Below, in pieces: positions 8,039 through 16,247 of a stretch of DNA of 64,000 bases; the first letter of the stretch is position 1; each line of letters starts with the position of its first letter. The position numbers and the translations under genes were made by a program. Origin of the DNA: Kribbella kalugense (GTDB lineage Bacteria; Actinomycetota; Actinomycetes; Propionibacteriales; Kribbellaceae); the NCBI RefSeq assembly GCF_004365875.1, contig NZ_SODF01000001.1, positions 1,426,001 through 1,490,000 of the forward strand, given 5' to 3'. Under the pieces are notes generated by a model that saw nothing but the letters and a program-made list of their open reading frames with translations, was not told the DNA's origin and did no database searches.

Positions 8039-8740
8039 ATGAGTCCGCATCTGCTGGTGGTCGACGACGAGCCGAACATCGTCGAGCTACTGTCCGCGAG
8101 TCTGCGTTTCGCCGGGTACGACGTGACTACGGCGACCCACGGCGCCGAGGCGCTGCGCAAGGCCCGGGACGTGGAGCCCGACCTGGTTGTACTCGACGTG
8201 ATGATGCCTGGCCTGGACGGGTTCGAGGTGGTTCGCCGGCTGCGCGGTGAGGACCGGCACGTGCCAGTGCTGTTCCTGACCGCCCGTGACGCCGTCGAGG
8301 ACAAGGTGCTCGGCCTGCAGACCGGTGGAGACGACTACGTCACCAAACCGTTCAGCCTGGACGAGCTGGTCGCCCGGGTACGCGCCCTGCTCCGCCGGTC
8401 CGGTCACCGCGAGCAGACCGCCACGGAGGCCGCCGTACTGCGTTATGCCGACCTGGAGCTGAACGAGGACAGCTACGAGGTGTTCAAGGACGGTCAGGCT
8501 GTTCAGCTGTCGTTGACCGAGTTCAAGCTGCTCCGGTGCCTGCTGGAGAACGCCGAGCGGGTCATGTCCAAGGGCCAGATCCTGTCCGCGGTCTGGAACT
8601 ACGACTTCGCCGGGGACGCCGGCGTGGTCGAGTCGTACATGTCGTACCTGCGCCGTAAGGTCGACACCGGCGACCAGAAGCTGCTCCACACCGTCCGCGG
8701 GGTCGGCTACGTCCTGCGCACCCCGCGAGGCCCCAACTGA
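8039..8740 (+). CDS. OmpR/PhoB-family response regulator
   Basis: A 233-residue DNA-binding regulator. The receiver domain has the acidic pair DDE, phospho-acceptor D53 in VVLDVMMPG, a conserved T in FLTARD and K in TKPFSLDEL. The C-terminal winged helix (about residues 135-230) ends with SYLRRKVD and VRGVGYVLR. ATG 8039 is chosen because CACACT lies six bases upstream (leaderless pattern) and there is no ribosome binding site; GTG 8033 is the alternative. Its stop overlaps the kinase start (TGATG). Confidence 0.9.
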   Translation: MSPHLLVVDDEPNIVELLSASLRFAGYDVTTATHGAEALRKARDVEPDLVVLDVMMPGLDGFEVVRRLRGEDRHVPVLFLTARDAVEDKVLGLQTGGDDYVTKPFSLDELVARVRALLRRSGHREQTATEAAVLRYADLELNEDSYEVFKDGQAVQLSLTEFKLLRCLLENAERVMSKGQILSAVWNYDFAGDAGVVESYMSYLRRKVDTGDQKLLHTVRGVGYVLRTPRGPN

Positions 8741-10236
8741 TGCAACTGACCCACCGGCGGTTCGCCGACCGGTACCCGTTGCGCGTCACGATCGTCGTCG
8801 TCCTACTGGCGCTCGTGGTGGTCGCACTCGGCGCGTCCGGCGTGCTCGCGACCACGATCATGCGCGGCTACCTGATCGACCGGGTGGACGAGCAGCTGCA
8901 GCAGACCGCCGTACCGCTGTCGCATGCGCAGGCCGATCGGCGTCCGCTGCCGCCTGGTGCGGGTCCGGCGCGCCGGCAGTTGCCGAGCCAGTTCGTGGTG
9001 CAGTTCAACAACTCGGAGGGGGCGAGCGACAACGGGCCGTTCGGCTCCCGGCCGGACGAGACCGAGCCGCTGCCCAAGCTTCCGTCGCTCAACCTGAACC
9101 AGGTCCGCGCGCTCGACGGGAAGTCGTTCAACGTCGACGCCCAGTCCGGCGGCGCCAGATGGCGGGTCCTGGCCGTGCCGACCGACGACGGCACGGGGTC
9201 GGTCATGGTCGCGCAGAGTCTGAAGGACATGGACCACACGATCCAGCGCTTGGTCGGGATCCAGGCGGCTGCCGGGCTGATCCTGCTGATCCTGCTGGCC
9301 GGTGTCGGGACTTACGTCGTACGGCGAAGCCTGCGCGGACTCGAGGACGTCGAACACACCGCGGTCGCGATCGCCGGCGGTGATCTGAGCCGACGCGTAC
9401 CGCAGCGCGATCCGCGGACTGAGGTCGGACGGTTGTCGCTTGCGTTGAACCAGATGCTTGGGCAGATCGAGACCGCGTTCACCCAACGGACGGCTTCAGA
9501 GTTCGCCGCTCGGCGGTCCGAGGACACAGCGCGACGGTCGGAAGAGGCGGCGCGTCAGTCCGAGGATCGGATGCGGCGGTTCGTGGCGGACGCGTCGCAT
9601 GAGTTGCGTACGCCGTTGACGTCGATCCGCGGATTCGCCGAGTTGTCGCGGCAGCGCGGTGACGTGACTGATTCCGACACGATGCGCCGGATCGAGGACG
9701 AGGCCAAGCGAATGGGCCTACTCGTCGACGACCTGCTGCTCCTGGCCCGACTCGATCAACAGCGCCCGCTGCGGATGGAGTCGGTCGACCTGCTCCCGAT
9801 CGCGGCCGACGCTCTGCATAACGCCCAGGCAGTCCAGCCCGACCGCAACATCTCCCTGCGAATCCTGCCCGACTCGGAGGCCCCGGTCGTCGAAGGCGAC
9901 GAGGCCCGCCTACGCCAGGTCCTCGGCAACCTGGTCAGCAACGCCCTCCACCACACGCCGATCGAATCCCCCATCACCGTGTCGGTCGGCACCCGCGGCA
10001 CCGAGGCGATCCTGGAAGTCAGCGACACCGGCCCCGGCCTGACCGACGAACAAAAGGCCCGAGTCTTCGAACGCTTCTACCGAGCCGACACAGCCCGCAC
10101 CCGAACCACCGGCGGCTCAGGCCTAGGCCTCTCCATAGTCGCCGCTCTCGTCGCCGCCCACCACGGCCGAGTAACCACCACCGACACCACTCCCCACGGC
10201 GCCACCTTCACCGTCCACCTACCAGTCGCCCAGTAG
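8740..10236 (+). CDS. Membrane sensor histidine kinase (HAMP)
   Basis: A 498-residue partner of the preceding regulator. TM1 lies about residues 15-38, an extracytoplasmic sensor of about 130 residues follows, then TM2 near 168-190 and a HAMP domain. The dimerisation domain has SHELRTPLTS (phospho-acceptor near H287), and the ATPase domain has LGNLVSNALHH, DTGPGL and GGSGLGLSIV. An Arg/Glu/Ser-rich repeat (ARRSEDTARRSEEAARQSED) lies between HAMP and the dimerisation helix and may form a coiled coil. The signal is unknown. Confidence 0.9.
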   Translation: MQLTHRRFADRYPLRVTIVVVLLALVVVALGASGVLATTIMRGYLIDRVDEQLQQTAVPLSHAQADRRPLPPGAGPARRQLPSQFVVQFNNSEGASDNGPFGSRPDETEPLPKLPSLNLNQVRALDGKSFNVDAQSGGARWRVLAVPTDDGTGSVMVAQSLKDMDHTIQRLVGIQAAAGLILLILLAGVGTYVVRRSLRGLEDVEHTAVAIAGGDLSRRVPQRDPRTEVGRLSLALNQMLGQIETAFTQRTASEFAARRSEDTARRSEEAARQSEDRMRRFVADASHELRTPLTSIRGFAELSRQRGDVTDSDTMRRIEDEAKRMGLLVDDLLLLARLDQQRPLRMESVDLLPIAADALHNAQAVQPDRNISLRILPDSEAPVVEGDEARLRQVLGNLVSNALHHTPIESPITVSVGTRGTEAILEVSDTGPGLTDEQKARVFERFYRADTARTRTTGGSGLGLSIVAALVAAHHGRVTTTDTTPHGATFTVHLPVAQ

Positions 10237-10278
10237 CACCACCCGCCTGCTCCCTCACCGCCGCCAGCCAACCCTCCC

Positions 10279-10323
10279 TTTCCGGAACGAAATTGCCAGA
10301 TACCGCCTAAATCGTTCCGGAAA
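10279..10323. terminator. Perfect 12-bp inverted repeat between convergent genes
   Basis: TTTCCGGAACGA (10279-10290) and TCGTTCCGGAAA (10312-10323) are exact inverted repeats around a 21-base loop, between the converging histidine-kinase and PPK2 genes. It fits a bidirectional terminator or a protein-binding repeat; the arms themselves supply a short T run. Confidence 0.5.
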
Positions 10324-10345
10324 CCGGGCCACGCGTGGGACAGAC

Positions 10346-11254
10346 CTACAGCTTCGGGAACGCGCGGTTGGCGGTTTCGCCGTGTTCTAGGACCTCGGCG
10401 GCGGGGCCGAGGATTTTGGGGTCGGGTTGGCCTACTAGGGCTACGTCTTTGTCGGTGTAGTCGTAGAGGCTGAGGACGTGGCGCATCGCCTCGAGGCGGG
10501 CTCGTTTCTTGTCGTTGCTCTTGACTACGGTCCACGGAGCGTACGGCGTGTCCGTGTAGTGGAACATCGCCTCTTTCGCCTCCGTGTACGCCGCCCACTT
10601 GTCGAGGGACGCGAGGTCGGTCGGGGACAGTTTCCACTGCCGGACCGGGTCGATCTGGCGGATCGTGAATCGGGTCTGCTGCTCGGCCTGTGACACCGAG
10701 AACCACAGCTTGACCAGCAGGATCCCGGACCGGACCAGCATCCGCTCGAAGTCCGGCGCCTGCCGCATGAACTCCTCGTACTGCTCCTGCGTGCAGTACC
10801 CCATCACCCGCTCGACGCAGGCGCGGTTGTACCAGGACCGGTCGAACATCGTGATCTCGCCGGCGGCCGGCAGATGAGCGACGTACCGCTGGAAGTACCA
10901 CTGGCTCTGCTCGCGGTCGGTCGGCTTCTCCAGCGCGACGATGCTCGCGCCGCGGGGGTTCAGGTGCTCCATGAACCGCTTGATCGTGCCGCCCTTGCCG
11001 GCCGCGTCCCGGCCCTCGAACACGATCACCATTCGCTGCTTCGACCGCTTGACCCAGTACTGCAGCTTGAGCAGCTCGATCTGCAGCAGCCGCTTGTCCC
11101 GGTCGTAGATCTCCCGCGGCAGCCGTTCGCCGTACGGATAACCCTCGCGCCAGGTGTCGACCGGCGTACCGTCGGCACGCAGCAGCACCGGGTCGTCGTC
11201 CTCTTCGTCGAGGACGCGGAAGCCAAGCTCTTGGACCAGGTCAGGCCCGCTCAT
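10346..11254 (-). CDS. ppk2: Polyphosphate kinase 2 (PPK2)
   Basis: A 302-residue cytoplasmic kinase that transfers phosphate between inorganic polyphosphate and nucleotides. The fold is a P-loop kinase: Walker A GRDAAGKGG (81-89), Walker B MFDRSWYNR (136-144) and the lid region RFTIRQIDPVRQWKLSP. One domain of about 300 residues fits class I PPK2, which usually phosphorylates nucleoside diphosphates. GAGG precedes the ATG by six bases. The gene stands alone. Confidence 0.93.
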   Translation of the reverse strand: MSGPDLVQELGFRVLDEEDDDPVLLRADGTPVDTWREGYPYGERLPREIYDRDKRLLQIELLKLQYWVKRSKQRMVIVFEGRDAAGKGGTIKRFMEHLNPRGASIVALEKPTDREQSQWYFQRYVAHLPAAGEITMFDRSWYNRACVERVMGYCTQEQYEEFMRQAPDFERMLVRSGILLVKLWFSVSQAEQQTRFTIRQIDPVRQWKLSPTDLASLDKWAAYTEAKEAMFHYTDTPYAPWTVVKSNDKKRARLEAMRHVLSLYDYTDKDVALVGQPDPKILGPAAEVLEHGETANRAFPKL

Positions 11255-11377
11255 CGACGTCCTCGCTTCGCTCCGGGCGCCGATGAGACTCGAACGGTGC
11301 TGTGCCTTTTGATGACCTCGCTGCGCTCGCTCATGAGCACAGACTCAGCCTCGATGATGACGTGCAGGTGAACAGTC
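11255..11377. other. Intergenic spacer with CTCGCTnCGCTC repeats
   Basis: CTCGCTTCGCTC (11262-11273) and CTCGCTGCGCTC (11317-11328) are near-identical partial palindromes in this 123-bp gap upstream of ppk2. Function unknown; such motifs recur in high-GC actinobacterial spacers. Confidence 0.35.
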
Positions 11378-12004
11378 TCAGCGGCGGCGGAGCTTGACGG
11401 TGCAGTCGCGGCGATTGATCGGCTGACCGTCGCGCATCACCTGTGCTCGGTCGTGCACGCGACTGACCAGCGTCTCCCATTCGTCGTCCGGCAGGTCGAG
11501 GCCGGCGATCACCTCGTCCGGGGTCGGAAAGTGAATGTCGGGGTGCGGGTTGTGCTCGCCCGGCGGGAACCCCATGTGTCCCTCGATCAGCAGTACTCCG
11601 TGCTGCGCGACCACCGATGCCGCGCTGCGCAGGATCGCGTCCCGCGACAACTCGGTCTTCGAGTGCAGGAACTGGGCCGAGACGAGATCGAACTCACCAT
11701 CCGGGAACGACTGCCCGAGCTCGTGCTGCTGCCAGTCGATCCGATCGTCGACCCCGGCGTCCTTCGCGTGCTGCGCCGCACGTCCCAGCGCGACCGACGA
11801 GATGTCGACCGCGGTCACCGTCCAGCCCTGTTGCGCGAGCCAGATCGCGTCCGCACCTTCGCCGCAGCCGAGGTCGAGTGCGCGACCCGGCGCAAGGTCG
11901 GACACCTCGTCGACCAGGACCACGTTCGGCCGGCCGCTCCAGATCTGGTCGTGCTCGGCGTAGAACGAATTCCAGTAGTCCTCGGAGACCTGCTCGGTTG
12001 TCAT
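11378..12004 (-). CDS. Class I SAM-dependent methyltransferase
   Basis: A 208-residue cytoplasmic enzyme. The SAM-binding motif I is LDLGCGEGAD (43-52), followed by VTAVDIS (motif II acidic residue) and FDLVSAQFLH. The substrate is unknown; the family includes thiopurine/tellurite-type methyltransferases. The ATG at 12004 is preferred over upstream starts because homology begins at YWNSFYAEHD and CAGCAT sits six bases before it (leaderless pattern). Divergent from the phosphotransferase gene. Confidence 0.85.
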   Translation of the reverse strand: MTTEQVSEDYWNSFYAEHDQIWSGRPNVVLVDEVSDLAPGRALDLGCGEGADAIWLAQQGWTVTAVDISSVALGRAAQHAKDAGVDDRIDWQQHELGQSFPDGEFDLVSAQFLHSKTELSRDAILRSAASVVAQHGVLLIEGHMGFPPGEHNPHPDIHFPTPDEVIAGLDLPDDEWETLVSRVHDRAQVMRDGQPINRRDCTVKLRRR

Positions 12005-12038
12005 AGGACGATGCTGCGTTGGTACTCCGTCGTCGCGC

Positions 12039-12074
12039 AAACATGTTTGCCGGGTTGGCAAATCATCCTAGGAT
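12039..12074 (+). promoter_or_regulatory. Promoter and palindrome cluster for phosphotransferase gene
   Basis: TTTGCC (12046-12051), a 17-bp spacer and TAGGAT (12069-12074) form a good sigma-70 promoter for the plus-strand gene. Three palindromic units overlap it: AAACATGTTT (12039-12048), TTTGCC/GGCAAA around GGGTT (12046-12062) and ATCCTAGGAT (12065-12074). Confidence 0.6.
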
Positions 12075-12106
12075 CGGGCATTCATCCAACGGACTGGGGG
12101 CTTCAA

Positions 12107-12916
12107 GTGATCGAGGACGGCGAGGAGATTCCGCTGCTCGGCGGCGACGTGACCGAGGGCTTGGTCCGGGTCGGTGACACGGTACGGCGTCCGCCCGGAG
12201 AGCGGGCCGAACTCGTCCAGGACGTCCTGCTCTACCTGGAGAAGGCCGGGTTCGAGGGCGCACCACGATTCCTCGGCATCGATTCCGCCGGCCGTCAGGC
12301 GCTCACGTACATCGAGGGCGAGGTCGCCGGCCGCCCACGTCCGCCGTGGATCGCCGACGAGGAGCGGATGCTCTCGGTCGCTCGGCTGCTGCGCAGGTAC
12401 CACGATGCTGTCGAAGGATTCGGGATCCCGACGAACCTGCCGGCGCCGATCGAGCCGCCCGGGCTACCCGACCTCGACGACCCGCCCGAGCTGGTCGGGC
12501 ATCAGGACGTCACGCCGGAGAACGTGGTCTTCCGCGAAGGACGCGCGTACGCACTCATCGACTTCGACCTGGCCCGGCCGGTCAGCCGGGCTCGTGAGCT
12601 TGTGAACCTGATGCTGTGGTGGGCGCCGTTCGGCGAGGACGCCGACCTCGATCCGGAGTTCCGCGGTCTCGACCGCCGGCGCCGCTGCCGCCTCCTCGCC
12701 GACGCCTACGGCATGTCGGAACCAGATCGCCGCCGGTTGATGGCGCTCTCGATCGGGCTCAACGAGCGCGCCTGGCACACGATGAAGCACCGCGCCGAAA
12801 CCCTGGGCGGCGGCTGGCAACGAATGTGGAGCGAGGGAGTCGGCGACCAGATCCAGCACCGCCAAATCTGGCTCGAAGAAAACGCCGACCCCCTCACCAC
12901 TGCTCTCCTCAACTAG
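12107..12916 (+). CDS. Aminoglycoside phosphotransferase-family kinase
   Basis: A 269-residue protein of the APH/choline-kinase fold. The Brenner-type catalytic motif is GHQDVTPENVVF (H-x-D-x4-N), and the Mg-binding DFG equivalent is LIDFDLA. The N-terminal ATP-binding lobe lacks an obvious lysine motif. The substrate is unknown; calling it a resistance gene is not justified. GTG start with GGGGG six bases upstream. The stop codon shares CTAG with the stop of the convergent oxidoreductase gene. Confidence 0.83.
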   Translation: MIEDGEEIPLLGGDVTEGLVRVGDTVRRPPGERAELVQDVLLYLEKAGFEGAPRFLGIDSAGRQALTYIEGEVAGRPRPPWIADEERMLSVARLLRRYHDAVEGFGIPTNLPAPIEPPGLPDLDDPPELVGHQDVTPENVVFREGRAYALIDFDLARPVSRARELVNLMLWWAPFGEDADLDPEFRGLDRRRRCRLLADAYGMSEPDRRRLMALSIGLNERAWHTMKHRAETLGGGWQRMWSEGVGDQIQHRQIWLEENADPLTTALLN

Positions 12917-13968
12917 CGGGCGATGGTTACCTCGGAGCCGATTCGGGCGGACTCGTAGATTCCGGACAGCATCCGCGCCATCTCGAGGCCGTGCTCGGCG
13001 GTGGCGTCGGCCGGGATCTCGCGGCGGCAGATCTGCAGGAAGTGGTCGATCTGGTTGGCGAACCCGACCTGGAAGTCGAAGCCGAGTGAATCGATCTGCG
13101 GCTGCATGTGCAGCAGCGTGTCGTGCCGCTCGGTGATCATCAGCAGCTCGGGCTCGATCTCGGCCCCGCCCTTGGAGCCGTGGATCTTCACGCTCGTCGA
13201 GTTCCGTGCGTGCAGCGAGTACGACGTATCCACGTCGAGGACCGCCCCGCCCTCGAAGCGGATCTGCGCGGTCGCGTAGTCCTCGACGTTGTTCACCCGG
13301 GTCTCGGACGCGGCCCGGTACCGGGTCAGGTGCTGGATGTTGTCGCGGGCACCGAGCTTCGAGAACGTCGCGCCCGACACCGAAACCGGCGCGGGCATCC
13401 CCATCAGGTACCAGCACAGGTCGATGATGTGGACACCCAGATCGATCAGCGGACCACCGCCCGAGACAGCCACGTCACCGAACCAGCCACCGGGGTTGCC
13501 GGCAGCCCGGATGATCGTGGCCCGCGCGGCGTAGATGTCGCCGAACTCGCCCTCGTCCAGGAACCGCTTGGTGACCAGGGCGTTCGGAGCGAACCGGCGT
13601 ACGTAGCCGATCTGCAGCGCCTGCCCGGTCTCCTTGGTCGCCTGGACCAGCGCTTCGGCTTCGGCGACGTTCACGGACATCGGCTTCTCGACCAGGACAT
13701 CCTTGCCGGCCCGCAGCGCCGCCTCGGCGAACTTGGCGTGCAGGAAGTTCGGCACGCAGATGCTCACCGCGTCGACGCCGTCATCGGCCAGGATCTCGTC
13801 GACGACATCAGTCGCCTTCGGTACGCCGAACTTGTCGGCCTGCGCCTTGGCGCGGGTCCGGTCGATGTCGCACACGGCGACCAGTTCCGCCTGCGGATTC
13901 TTCTGGTACGACAACAGGTGCTGGGTGGCGATCGAGCCCACCCCGATGACAGCAATTCGGGTCGTCAT
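12913..13968 (-). CDS. Gfo/Idh/MocA-family NAD(P)-dependent oxidoreductase
   Basis: A 351-residue sugar or inositol dehydrogenase-like enzyme. The Rossmann motif GVGSIA is at residues 9-14, EKP at 94-96 (family signature lysine), and the GGGPLIDLGVHIIDL segment holds the catalytic Asp/His. It is the last gene of a ROK regulator / isomerase / dehydrogenase operon, one base after the isomerase stop, which points to catabolism of a cyclitol or sugar. The exact substrate is unknown. Confidence 0.88.
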   Translation of the reverse strand: MTTRIAVIGVGSIATQHLLSYQKNPQAELVAVCDIDRTRAKAQADKFGVPKATDVVDEILADDGVDAVSICVPNFLHAKFAEAALRAGKDVLVEKPMSVNVAEAEALVQATKETGQALQIGYVRRFAPNALVTKRFLDEGEFGDIYAARATIIRAAGNPGGWFGDVAVSGGGPLIDLGVHIIDLCWYLMGMPAPVSVSGATFSKLGARDNIQHLTRYRAASETRVNNVEDYATAQIRFEGGAVLDVDTSYSLHARNSTSVKIHGSKGGAEIEPELLMITERHDTLLHMQPQIDSLGFDFQVGFANQIDHFLQICRREIPADATAEHGLEMARMLSGIYESARIGSEVTIAR

Positions 13969-13969
13969 G

Positions 13970-14812
13970 TCAGGCGGCTCCCGCCAGTCGAAGGATGTTG
14001 TTGAGCGAGCGCTCGATCGCGTCCGGAGTCGACTCCAGGCCTTCGAACTCGAGGCTCACCGGTACGTCGGGCTTGGTGGCGGCCAAGGCCAGCAGGCCGG
14101 CCAGGTCGAGGTCTCCATGTCCGGAGATCGTGCCGAGCAGGTAGTCGCCGGCCAGCGTCTTCAGCCAGCCGTCGCCCGCCGACCGGCGGATGTGGAAGTC
14201 CTTGACGCCGATGGAGGCCGCGATGTCGATCAGTCCGGCCGCGGTCTTGCCGGGCACCTCGCCGACGCAGAGTCCGTTGCCGAGGTCGAGCGTGACCCGG
14301 AAGTTCGGGCGGTCGACGGTGTGCACGAGCCGGGCCAGCCGGTCGCTGCCGTTCATGAAGAAGCCGTGGTTCTCGATCGTCGAAACGATGCCCAGCTCGG
14401 CAGCGTGGTCGGCGACCGCACGGCATCCCTCGACTACCTTCGCGAACGTCGTCTCGAACTCGCCCGGGTCCTGTTCACGCCACGACCACGGCGCGACGTC
14501 GTGCCGGAAGATGCGAGCCCCGAAGCGGTGCGCGACATCCAACTGCCGACGAAGCCGGTCGATCTCCTGGGAGTCCGCAGTACGCAGGTCACCACTGACC
14601 AGGTAGTTCACGATCGGTACGCCGACGTCCTCGGCGTGCTTGGCGGTGTCGCGGACGACGTCCTCGTTCTCGAGGTAGTACTCACCGTCCAGGCCGGCGA
14701 TCTCGAGATGTCCGGCCGGCGACTTGGCGACCCAGTCCAGGACGGCGATCAGGTCCATCTCGCCGCTCGTCATGAGTCCGCGGAAGCAGTATGAGCTGAC
14801 TCCTAGCTTCAC
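13970..14812 (-). CDS. Sugar phosphate isomerase/epimerase (xylose isomerase-like TIM barrel)
   Basis: A 280-residue AP-endonuclease-2/IolE-like TIM barrel with the metal-binding series STIENHGFF, TLDLGNGLCVGE, DFHIRRS and SLEFEGLES. It likely isomerises a sugar or keto-inositol metabolite in the pathway of the next gene. The GTG start overlaps the ROK stop by four bases (GTGA), so it is translationally coupled. Confidence 0.85.
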   Translation of the reverse strand: MKLGVSSYCFRGLMTSGEMDLIAVLDWVAKSPAGHLEIAGLDGEYYLENEDVVRDTAKHAEDVGVPIVNYLVSGDLRTADSQEIDRLRRQLDVAHRFGARIFRHDVAPWSWREQDPGEFETTFAKVVEGCRAVADHAAELGIVSTIENHGFFMNGSDRLARLVHTVDRPNFRVTLDLGNGLCVGEVPGKTAAGLIDIAASIGVKDFHIRRSAGDGWLKTLAGDYLLGTISGHGDLDLAGLLALAATKPDVPVSLEFEGLESTPDAIERSLNNILRLAGAA

Positions 14813-15969
14813 TTACTGGTCCTCTCTAGATCTTGGGTGAGCTGCGTCCACGGACTCGGGTAGCCGTGGACGCCGAAAATGCGGGTACTGAACCGGTCGA
14901 ACGCCATGCCGACCGCTCCGAGCACCACTGCCTCACGGCCCAGGGCCGAGGCGACGAACGGTGGGCGCTCGGGGAAAACCAGTTCCTGCTCGACTGCGGC
15001 CTCGAGCGGGCGAAGCAGCGCGGCGGTGTCCTCTGCGCGCCCACCACCCCGTACGACGACGACCTCGGGATCGACCACCAGCAGTACGCCGGCGATACGT
15101 CCGGCGATCTGCGTACAGAAGTCCTGGACCTCCGCCTGGGCGTTCGTGTCACCGGCGGCGGCCGCTCGCAGTACGTCCTGACTGGTCGAGTGGGAGGTCC
15201 AGATCAGTTGGCCGCGTTGCGCATTCCGTGTCCAGCGCATGCCTCGCTGCGCGCCGAGTTCACCGGCTAGGCGGTGACGTCCTTGCCGGATGACTCCGTT
15301 CAGGACGATCGAGACGGACAGCCGTTGGCCGATCTGCAGGTAGACGACATCGGAGTACCCGCGTCCGGCGCCGACGCGCTGCTCGGCGAGAGCCGCCAGT
15401 TTGATGTCGTTGTCGACAGCAACAGGACGGCCGAGGTCCTGCGACACGATGTCCGCGATCGGCAGGCCGACGAGTTCAGGTAGCGCAAGGCTGGCGCGCA
15501 GGTCGCCGTTCGTCTCGATCACACCAGGCAGAGCCACGCCGACCGCGCGCAGGCGATCGAGGTCGATCGAGCTCTCTTTGGCAGCCGTGTGTACTGCGCG
15601 CTGGATCAAGGAGACGTCGGGCCGTCGAAGCAGCTCGGTGTACGCGACGCGGCGACCGGACAGGTCGCAGATGATCGCCCGCACGCCGCGCGGGCCGAGG
15701 TCAACGCCGGCGACCAGACCGGCCTCCCGAGCAAATCGGAACGCACGGGCGGGCCGGCCGGGACCAGCGGTCGCCGGATCCGTGGGTACGACGAGATTGG
15801 CCTCGAGGAGATCGTCGAGCACCGCATGCACCGTGGGTCGCGACAGACCGGTCTCGGCGCTGATGACCCCGACCGTTTGCGCTCCGTCGGTACCGGAAAG
15901 GAAGCGTAGACAGGCGACCTGATTCGCCGACCGCTCCGCTTGAGCGGCGACCCCACGCGCAGTGTCCAT
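14809..15969 (-). CDS. ROK-family transcriptional regulator
   Basis: A 386-residue regulator with an N-terminal winged helix (TVGVISAETGLSRPTVHAVLDDL) and a C-terminal sugar-kinase-like ROK domain (VAGVDLGPRGVRAIICDLSG; NDIKLAALAEQ). The zinc-binding Cys cluster of classical ROK kinases is not evident, as in many regulators of the family. ATG 15969 has GGGA three bases upstream; an upstream ATG at 15990 is possible. It heads the isomerase/dehydrogenase operon and probably represses it until a sugar binds. Confidence 0.87.
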   Translation of the reverse strand: MDTARGVAAQAERSANQVACLRFLSGTDGAQTVGVISAETGLSRPTVHAVLDDLLEANLVVPTDPATAGPGRPARAFRFAREAGLVAGVDLGPRGVRAIICDLSGRRVAYTELLRRPDVSLIQRAVHTAAKESSIDLDRLRAVGVALPGVIETNGDLRASLALPELVGLPIADIVSQDLGRPVAVDNDIKLAALAEQRVGAGRGYSDVVYLQIGQRLSVSIVLNGVIRQGRHRLAGELGAQRGMRWTRNAQRGQLIWTSHSTSQDVLRAAAAGDTNAQAEVQDFCTQIAGRIAGVLLVVDPEVVVVRGGGRAEDTAALLRPLEAAVEQELVFPERPPFVASALGREAVVLGAVGMAFDRFSTRIFGVHGYPSPWTQLTQDLERTSK

Positions 15970-15979
15970 CGATCCCAAC

Positions 15980-16015
15980 CTGTTATGCAACCGGCTTTAT
16001 TAAAGACCGTAACAG
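15980..16015. promoter_or_regulatory. ROK operator/promoter candidate
   Basis: CTTTATTAAAG (15995-16005) is a perfect 11-mer palindrome, nested inside CTGTTA (15980-15985) and TAACAG (16010-16015). AT-rich palindromes are typical ROK sites and rare in this high-GC window. The site lies 11-46 bp upstream of the regulator start. Confidence 0.5.
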
Positions 16016-16087
16016 AATGGCCACACGACTGGCAACGGATAGCGCCGGGCTTGGCAGTCAAGTCGACAGGAGGTGTCCGGCAGCCGG

Positions 16088-16141
16088 TAGTACACCTGAG
16101 CGTGGACGCGGCCGCGCGTACGGCGTATCGCGGGTGTACTA
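16088..16141. repeat. 54-bp structured intergenic element, copy A
   Basis: Ends TAGTACACCTG / CGGGTGTACTA form an 11-bp stem with one mismatch (T-G, wobble as RNA). The inside contains hairpin ACGCG-GCCG-CGCGT (16106-16119) and the invariant block GCGTACGGCGTATCGC. It matches copy B at 53717-53770 in 49 of 54 positions. Outer arms TCGACAG (16063-16069) and CTGTCGA (16143-16149) extend the fold. It lies downstream of yidC. Confidence 0.7.
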
Positions 16142-16247
16142 ACTGTCGAGCTGCAGATTGCCGGCCCAACCAAGCTCCATCCCCAGTTGCTGTCGCGATC
16201 CTGCCCCGCTGTGCCCGAGGTAGTGGCCTCGGGCAACCAACTGGGGG

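Noticed and set aside
11262..11328. CTCGCTnCGCTC repeats upstream of ppk2 as a mobile element
   Set aside because: Only two short copies and no target duplication or transposase; probably a common low-complexity spacer motif.
12107..12916. Antibiotic resistance gene
   Set aside because: The protein shares the aminoglycoside phosphotransferase fold, but that fold covers many small-molecule kinases and nothing points to a drug substrate.
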